Assembly: GCF_030812335.1 (NCBI RefSeq)
Contig: NZ_JAUSSN010000001.1
Span: 1 to 64,000, forward strand
Source: Pseudarthrobacter oxydans
Lineage (GTDB): Bacteria > Actinomycetota > Actinomycetes > Actinomycetales > Micrococcaceae
Direction: 5' to 3'
Length of the DNA stretch: 64,000 nucleotides
Below, in pieces: positions 61,232 to 64,000 of this stretch. Numbering within the stretch: the stretch's first letter is position 1; the number at the start of each line of letters is the position of its first letter. Position numbers and translations under genes: made by a program. Under the pieces are notes generated by a model that saw only the letters and a program-made list of their open reading frames with translations, had not been told where the DNA came from and made no database searches.

Positions 61232-61261
61232 TTGTCACTATTTCAACAGAAGTCCTACAGT
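61232..61261 (+). promoter_or_regulatory. Promoter of the first Lrp-type gene
   Basis: TTGTCA (61232-61237), 18 bp and TACAGT (61256-61261), giving a leader of about 65-70 nt to the proposed TTG at 61336. Confidence 0.55.
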
Positions 61262-61335
61262 TGGTGCAACGGACATCGTCTCCATTGGTCAATCTGATCA
61301 ATCACGGCCCGGACAGCAAACAGGAAGTGGTCACT

Positions 61336-61794
61336 TTGCAGGAACTCGACGCGACCGACCGGCGAATCCTCCTCGCCCTCGACCAGGATCCCCGGCTGCC
61401 CATCATGGTGCTGGCCCAGAAACTGGGCCTGGCCCGCGGCACCGTGCAGTCCCGCCTGGAGCGGATGGCGGCCTCGGGCGCGCTCCGGCCGAACAGCAGC
61501 CGGGTGCTGCCCTCAGCGCTGGGCCGCGGCGTCGCGGCGTCGGTCAGCGCCGAACTGGACCAGAGCCACCTGAACGAGGCGATCGCTGCCCTGCGGAACA
61601 TCCCGGAGGTGCTGGAATGTCACGCTCCGGCCGGCGAGACGGACCTGCTGATCCGGGTGGTGGCGAAAAGCCCGGACGACTTGTACCGCGTCTCGGAGGA
61701 AATCCGGCTCTGCCCCGGAATCGTGCGGACGTCCACCAGCATGTTCCTGCGCGAGGTCATCCCCTACCGGACCACGGGCCTGCTGGGCACCTGA
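61336..61794 (+). CDS. Lrp/AsnC-family regulator
   Basis: 152 aa from a TTG at 61336, which has AGGAAG 8 nt upstream and gives the family N-terminus MQELDATDRRILLAL. The winged helix MVLAQKLGLARGTVQSRLERM is at about 22-42 and the ligand-binding RAM domain at about 68-140 (ECHAPAGETDLLIRVVAKSPDDLY). It may sense an amino acid. A GTG at 61327 is an alternative start. It faces the second Lrp gene tail to tail. Confidence 0.87.
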   Translation: MQELDATDRRILLALDQDPRLPIMVLAQKLGLARGTVQSRLERMAASGALRPNSSRVLPSALGRGVAASVSAELDQSHLNEAIAALRNIPEVLECHAPAGETDLLIRVVAKSPDDLYRVSEEIRLCPGIVRTSTSMFLREVIPYRTTGLLGT

Positions 61795-61811
61795 GCGTCG
61801 GCTCCGCCGAA

Positions 61812-62267
61812 CTAGACAGGCGGACCCGTGTTGGACTTCAGGTTCTTCATCACCAGCGTCGACGTCAGCCGCTCGACGCCGGGCAGCGAGGTCAGCTCGC
61901 TGTCGTAGAAGCGCTGGTAGGCGGGCAGGTCCTCGGCGATGACCTTCAGCAGGTAGTCGGGGGAACCGAACAGCCGCTGCGCCTCGACGATGTTCGGGTT
62001 GTCCGCCACGCGGTTCTCGAAAATCTCCATCGTGGCCCGGTCCACCTGGCGCAGCGTGACAAAGACGATCGCCTCGAACCCCAGCCCGAGGGCCGAGGGA
62101 TCGATGTCGGCACGGTAGCCGCGGATCACGCCGGCGGCCTCCAGGTCACGGAGCCGCCGGTGGCAGGGCGCCACGGTCAATCCCACCTTCGCGGCGAGCG
62201 CCGTCGCAGTCATGCGGCCGTCCTCTTTGAGGTAGCGCAAAATACTTCTGTCCAACCGGTCTATCAC
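61812..62267 (-). CDS. Lrp/AsnC-family regulator
   Basis: 151 aa. Helix-turn-helix ALAAKVGLTVAPCHRRLRDLE near 23-43 and RAM domain from about 65 (IVFVTLRQVDRATME, VEAQRLFGSPDYLLKVIAED). It is divergent from the LysE exporter and a likely regulator of it, as in other Lrp-LysE pairs. The GTG start is 6 nt after TAAAAT, so the mRNA is probably leaderless. Confidence 0.9.
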   Translation of the reverse strand: MIDRLDRSILRYLKEDGRMTATALAAKVGLTVAPCHRRLRDLEAAGVIRGYRADIDPSALGLGFEAIVFVTLRQVDRATMEIFENRVADNPNIVEAQRLFGSPDYLLKVIAEDLPAYQRFYDSELTSLPGVERLTSTLVMKNLKSNTGPPV

Positions 62268-62273
62268 GCAATA

Positions 62274-62279
62274 ATTTTA
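62274..62279 (-). promoter_or_regulatory. -10 box, second Lrp gene (leaderless)
   Basis: TAAAAT on the minus strand, 6 nt before the GTG at 62267. Confidence 0.5.
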
Positions 62280-62293
62280 CCCCTCAGCGGCAA

Positions 62294-62340
62294 TTCCCCG
62301 CGAAAAAGGGGAACACTTACGGCAGTTAATTTCCTAGACT
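62294..62340 (+). promoter_or_regulatory. lysE promoter region with candidate Lrp site
   Basis: TTCCCC (62294-62299) and GGGGAA (62308-62313) form an inverted repeat 22 bp upstream of the -10 box TAGACT (62335-62340). No clear -35 is seen, as expected for an activator-dependent promoter. Confidence 0.4.
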
Positions 62341-62370
62341 TTTCCTGTACCCGGACCACAGGAGACCGCC

Positions 62371-63021
62371 ATGAACCCCCAGCTTTTCCTCGCCTTTCTG
62401 CTGGTCGCCGGCGCCCTGGCCTGCACGCCGGGGGTGGACTGGGCGTATTCCATCAGCGCAGGGCTGAAGCAGCGCAGTTTCGTGCCCGCAGTTGCGGGAC
62501 TCTGCGGAGGCTACGTGCTGCACACGGTGCTGCTGGTGGCGGGTCTGGCCGCCCTGCTCACCGGGGTCCCCGGCATGCTGGGCTGGCTGACCGTCGCCGG
62601 CGCGGCCTACCTCCTGTGGCTCGGGCTGACGACCATCCGGACCTGGCGCGGGGCAAGTTTCGGCGGCGCGGAGGTGCCGGCACCGGCGAACCAGTTCCGG
62701 ACCTTCCTGCAGGGCATGGGCACGAGTGGCATCAACCCCAAGGGCCTGCTGTTCTATGTGGCCCTGGTGCCGCAGTTTGTCAGCCCCGAGGCGTCCCTGC
62801 CTGTGCCCGTGCAGTCAGGCCTCCTCGGCCTGACATTTGTTCTCCTGGCCGGCATGGTCTACAGCGCCGTTGCCTTGCTGGCGCGCAGGCTGCTGCACTC
62901 CCGGCCGGGGGCGGCGCGGAAAGTGACGCTCGCCAGCGGCATCATCATGGTGGCCCTGGGCACCGTCCTGCTGTCCGAGCAGCTGGTGCCGCTCCTGGGC
63001 CAGGCCCTGTCCCGCGGCTGA
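62371..63021 (+). CDS. LysE-family amino acid exporter
   Basis: 216 aa with about six transmembrane helices. The motif LACTPGVDWAYSISAGL near the start and INPKGLLFYVALVPQFV are typical of the LysE/RhtB family, which export amino acids or derivatives. CAGGAGACCGCC precedes the ATG. It is divergent from an Lrp-type regulator gene. Confidence 0.92.
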   Translation: MNPQLFLAFLLVAGALACTPGVDWAYSISAGLKQRSFVPAVAGLCGGYVLHTVLLVAGLAALLTGVPGMLGWLTVAGAAYLLWLGLTTIRTWRGASFGGAEVPAPANQFRTFLQGMGTSGINPKGLLFYVALVPQFVSPEASLPVPVQSGLLGLTFVLLAGMVYSAVALLARRLLHSRPGAARKVTLASGIIMVALGTVLLSEQLVPLLGQALSRG

Positions 63022-63023
63022 AC

Positions 63024-63389
63024 TCAGCCGGCCGCCGCGCGCGGCATGTACCACTCGGTGAACGCTGTGGCGCGGCCGTCGCCCGCGAGCTGGATGATCC
63101 AGAGGTTGTCGTAGCTCCGGCTGTCGCCGCGGTAGTTGGTGCGGCCCTGCACGAAAGCCCTTCCGCCGTCGACGCCGAGGAGTTCCCACTCGAACGTCCA
63201 GTCCCCCGGCTCATCATGGCTGGCGATCCAGCGCTCCACGATCTGCTCGCGCCCGGTCCACGGTTCGGGATCATCCGGGCGGGTGGAGTAGACGGCATCC
63301 TCTGTGAACAGCGCCCGGATATCCTCCGGCTCGTTCGACGTCCAGGCAATGATGTAGTGCTGCATCCAGCGCGCTGCCGCATCTCTCAT
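63024..63389 (-). CDS. NTF2-like/SnoaL-like protein
   Basis: 121 aa, the usual size of a single NTF2 fold. WMQHYIIAWTSNEPEDIRALFTEDAVYST and ERWIASHDEPGDWTFEW fit the SnoaL-like group of small cone-shaped barrels with diverse roles. The start MRDAAARWMQHY was preferred over a TTG 12 codons upstream. Convergent with lysE. Confidence 0.8.
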   Translation of the reverse strand: MRDAAARWMQHYIIAWTSNEPEDIRALFTEDAVYSTRPDDPEPWTGREQIVERWIASHDEPGDWTFEWELLGVDGGRAFVQGRTNYRGDSRSYDNLWIIQLAGDGRATAFTEWYMPRAAAG

Positions 63390-63461
63390 CCCTCGGTTGT
63401 ACTCCCTGTTTCCGGGGACCCGCAAGGGTCATTGATCCGGGCCGGAACACTTCGCCTCGGT

Positions 63462-64000
63462 TCAGTCGTCGTCGGCCCGGCCGTATTCGCGGTCCCAGAG
63501 TTCGTGGAGTTCCGCGTCCCTGCGGATGGCCCGGACCGTCTCCAGGTCTGCGGACTGGCGGTGCTGCCGCTCCAGCCGGTTCAGCGCCTTCCGTCCGTTG
63601 TCCAGAAGCAGGAGCGCCCGGTCCGTCAGGGCATCGCTGCGGAGCGTAAAGTCGGTCCCGCGTCGGCGCAGGACCTCCTGCAGGGCGGCACGGGCGGCCG
63701 CATTGGCACCAAATTTCCGCAGCGAGCGTGCCCGCACCAGGAGCAGCGCCGCCGAGAGGTCGTCCCCGTTGAGCAGCCCTTCCGTGTCCGCCACCACCTC
63801 CTCGTGCCGTCCCAGCGAGGCGGCCAGCGTGCAGCGCGCCAGGGCCATCGGCAACGACGGCGGCAGTCCGTTCAGCGCCGCGAGGGCAGTCTCCGTCTGG
63901 CCGGTCTCGCGCAGTGAGTGGGACAGCGCCAGGAACACCGCCTCCTCGCTGAACAGGACCGGAACGTCGACGCGCTCGGCGACGGCCACGCGGGTGATGA
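63462..64000 (-). CDS. TPR-like helical protein, partial at right edge
   Basis: At least 179 aa. The reading frame stays open to the right edge (ITRVAVAERVDVPVLF at the junction), so the start is probably outside the window. Alternating helices such as AVFLALSHSLRETGQTETALAALNGLP and AALLLVRARSLRKFGANAAARAALQEVL indicate tetratricopeptide-like repeats. The C-terminus is charged (HELWDREYGRADDD). Function unknown. Confidence 0.7.
   Translation of the reverse strand, partial: ITRVAVAERVDVPVLFSEEAVFLALSHSLRETGQTETALAALNGLPPSLPMALARCTLAASLGRHEEVVADTEGLLNGDDLSAALLLVRARSLRKFGANAAARAALQEVLRRRGTDFTLRSDALTDRALLLLDNGRKALNRLERQHRQSADLETVRAIRRDAELHELWDREYGRADDD

Noticed and set aside
1-64000. CRISPR array
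   Set aside because: No set of regularly spaced identical repeats was seen; the three 65-bp repeats are dispersed.
1-64000. Complete insertion sequence or prophage
   Set aside because: No transposase, integrase or phage structural gene is recognisable; only small palindromic repeats and the imperfect inverted repeat at 47041-47157 remain.

Overview
The window is high-GC DNA with dense, overlapping genes and TANNNT -10 promoter boxes. Gene content points to a soil actinobacterium of the Micrococcaceae, close to Arthrobacter or Pseudarthrobacter: actinobacterial rRNA leader, Cys-free S14/L33/L28 ribosomal proteins, DUF222-HNH endonuclease, class F sortase with RskA-type anti-sigma factor, DUF6153/DUF305 pair and IdeR-type iron box. 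No phage, IS transposase, tRNA gene or CRISPR array was seen. The species assignment is inference.

Layout, left to right. 1-554: promoter and leader of an rRNA operon whose 16S gene lies off the left edge on the minus strand. 555-1268: rpmB-rpmG-rpsN. 1743-6945: a truncated ferric-reductase-like membrane protein, two paralogous SGNH hydrolases, a glutaminase fused to STAS and cNMP-binding domains, a MarR regulator and a YciI protein. 7049-12325: an iron-siderophore uptake operon (binding lipoprotein, two permeases, ATPase, siderophore reductase) under an IdeR-like box. 12519-18477: a three-gene SMC-like operon, jetA-jetB-jetC (Wadjet/MksB-E-F), with no jetD beside it. 18761-26832: small membrane proteins, acyl-CoA dehydrogenase, YchJ, aldo/keto reductase, NmrA-type reductase and a sulfite-oxidase-like molybdoenzyme.

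26884-33589: a GntR-controlled catabolic cluster with a divergent promoter region carrying a perfect inverted operator. It holds an SDR, a TIM-barrel isomerase, an MHS transporter, a transketolase split into two subunits, the GntR regulator and an atypical SDR. The substrate is unknown and no kinase is present. 33671-36806: DUF4397 protein, class F sortase, ECF sigma factor and RskA anti-sigma factor. 37052-46814: DUF4389 protein, a STAS/alcohol dehydrogenase/flavodoxin operon, amidohydrolase, a GIY-YIG-like protein, HNH endonuclease and a family 3 glycosidase. 47288-52145: a UDG-like protein, an SDR remnant, lactate dehydrogenase, a CDF metal exporter with its ArsR repressor, and a DUF6153-DUF305 pair. 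52239-57083: an L-asparagine catabolic operon (GntR, asparaginase, aspartase, permease).

57205-64000: a GNAT-AAA+ fusion, a Pyr4/PaxB-like membrane protein, HD protein, gluQRS, two Lrp-type regulators, a LysE exporter, an NTF2-like protein and a partial TPR-like gene.

Patterns that cut across genes: a 65-bp palindromic repeat occurs three times, each at the 3' end of a gene and in that gene's orientation. About a dozen genes carry a TANNNT-like box 6-7 nt before the start codon and usually no Shine-Dalgarno, the architecture of leaderless transcripts. The most interesting loci are the jetD-less SMC operon, the 65-bp repeats, the split-transketolase cluster and the GNAT-AAA+ fusion.
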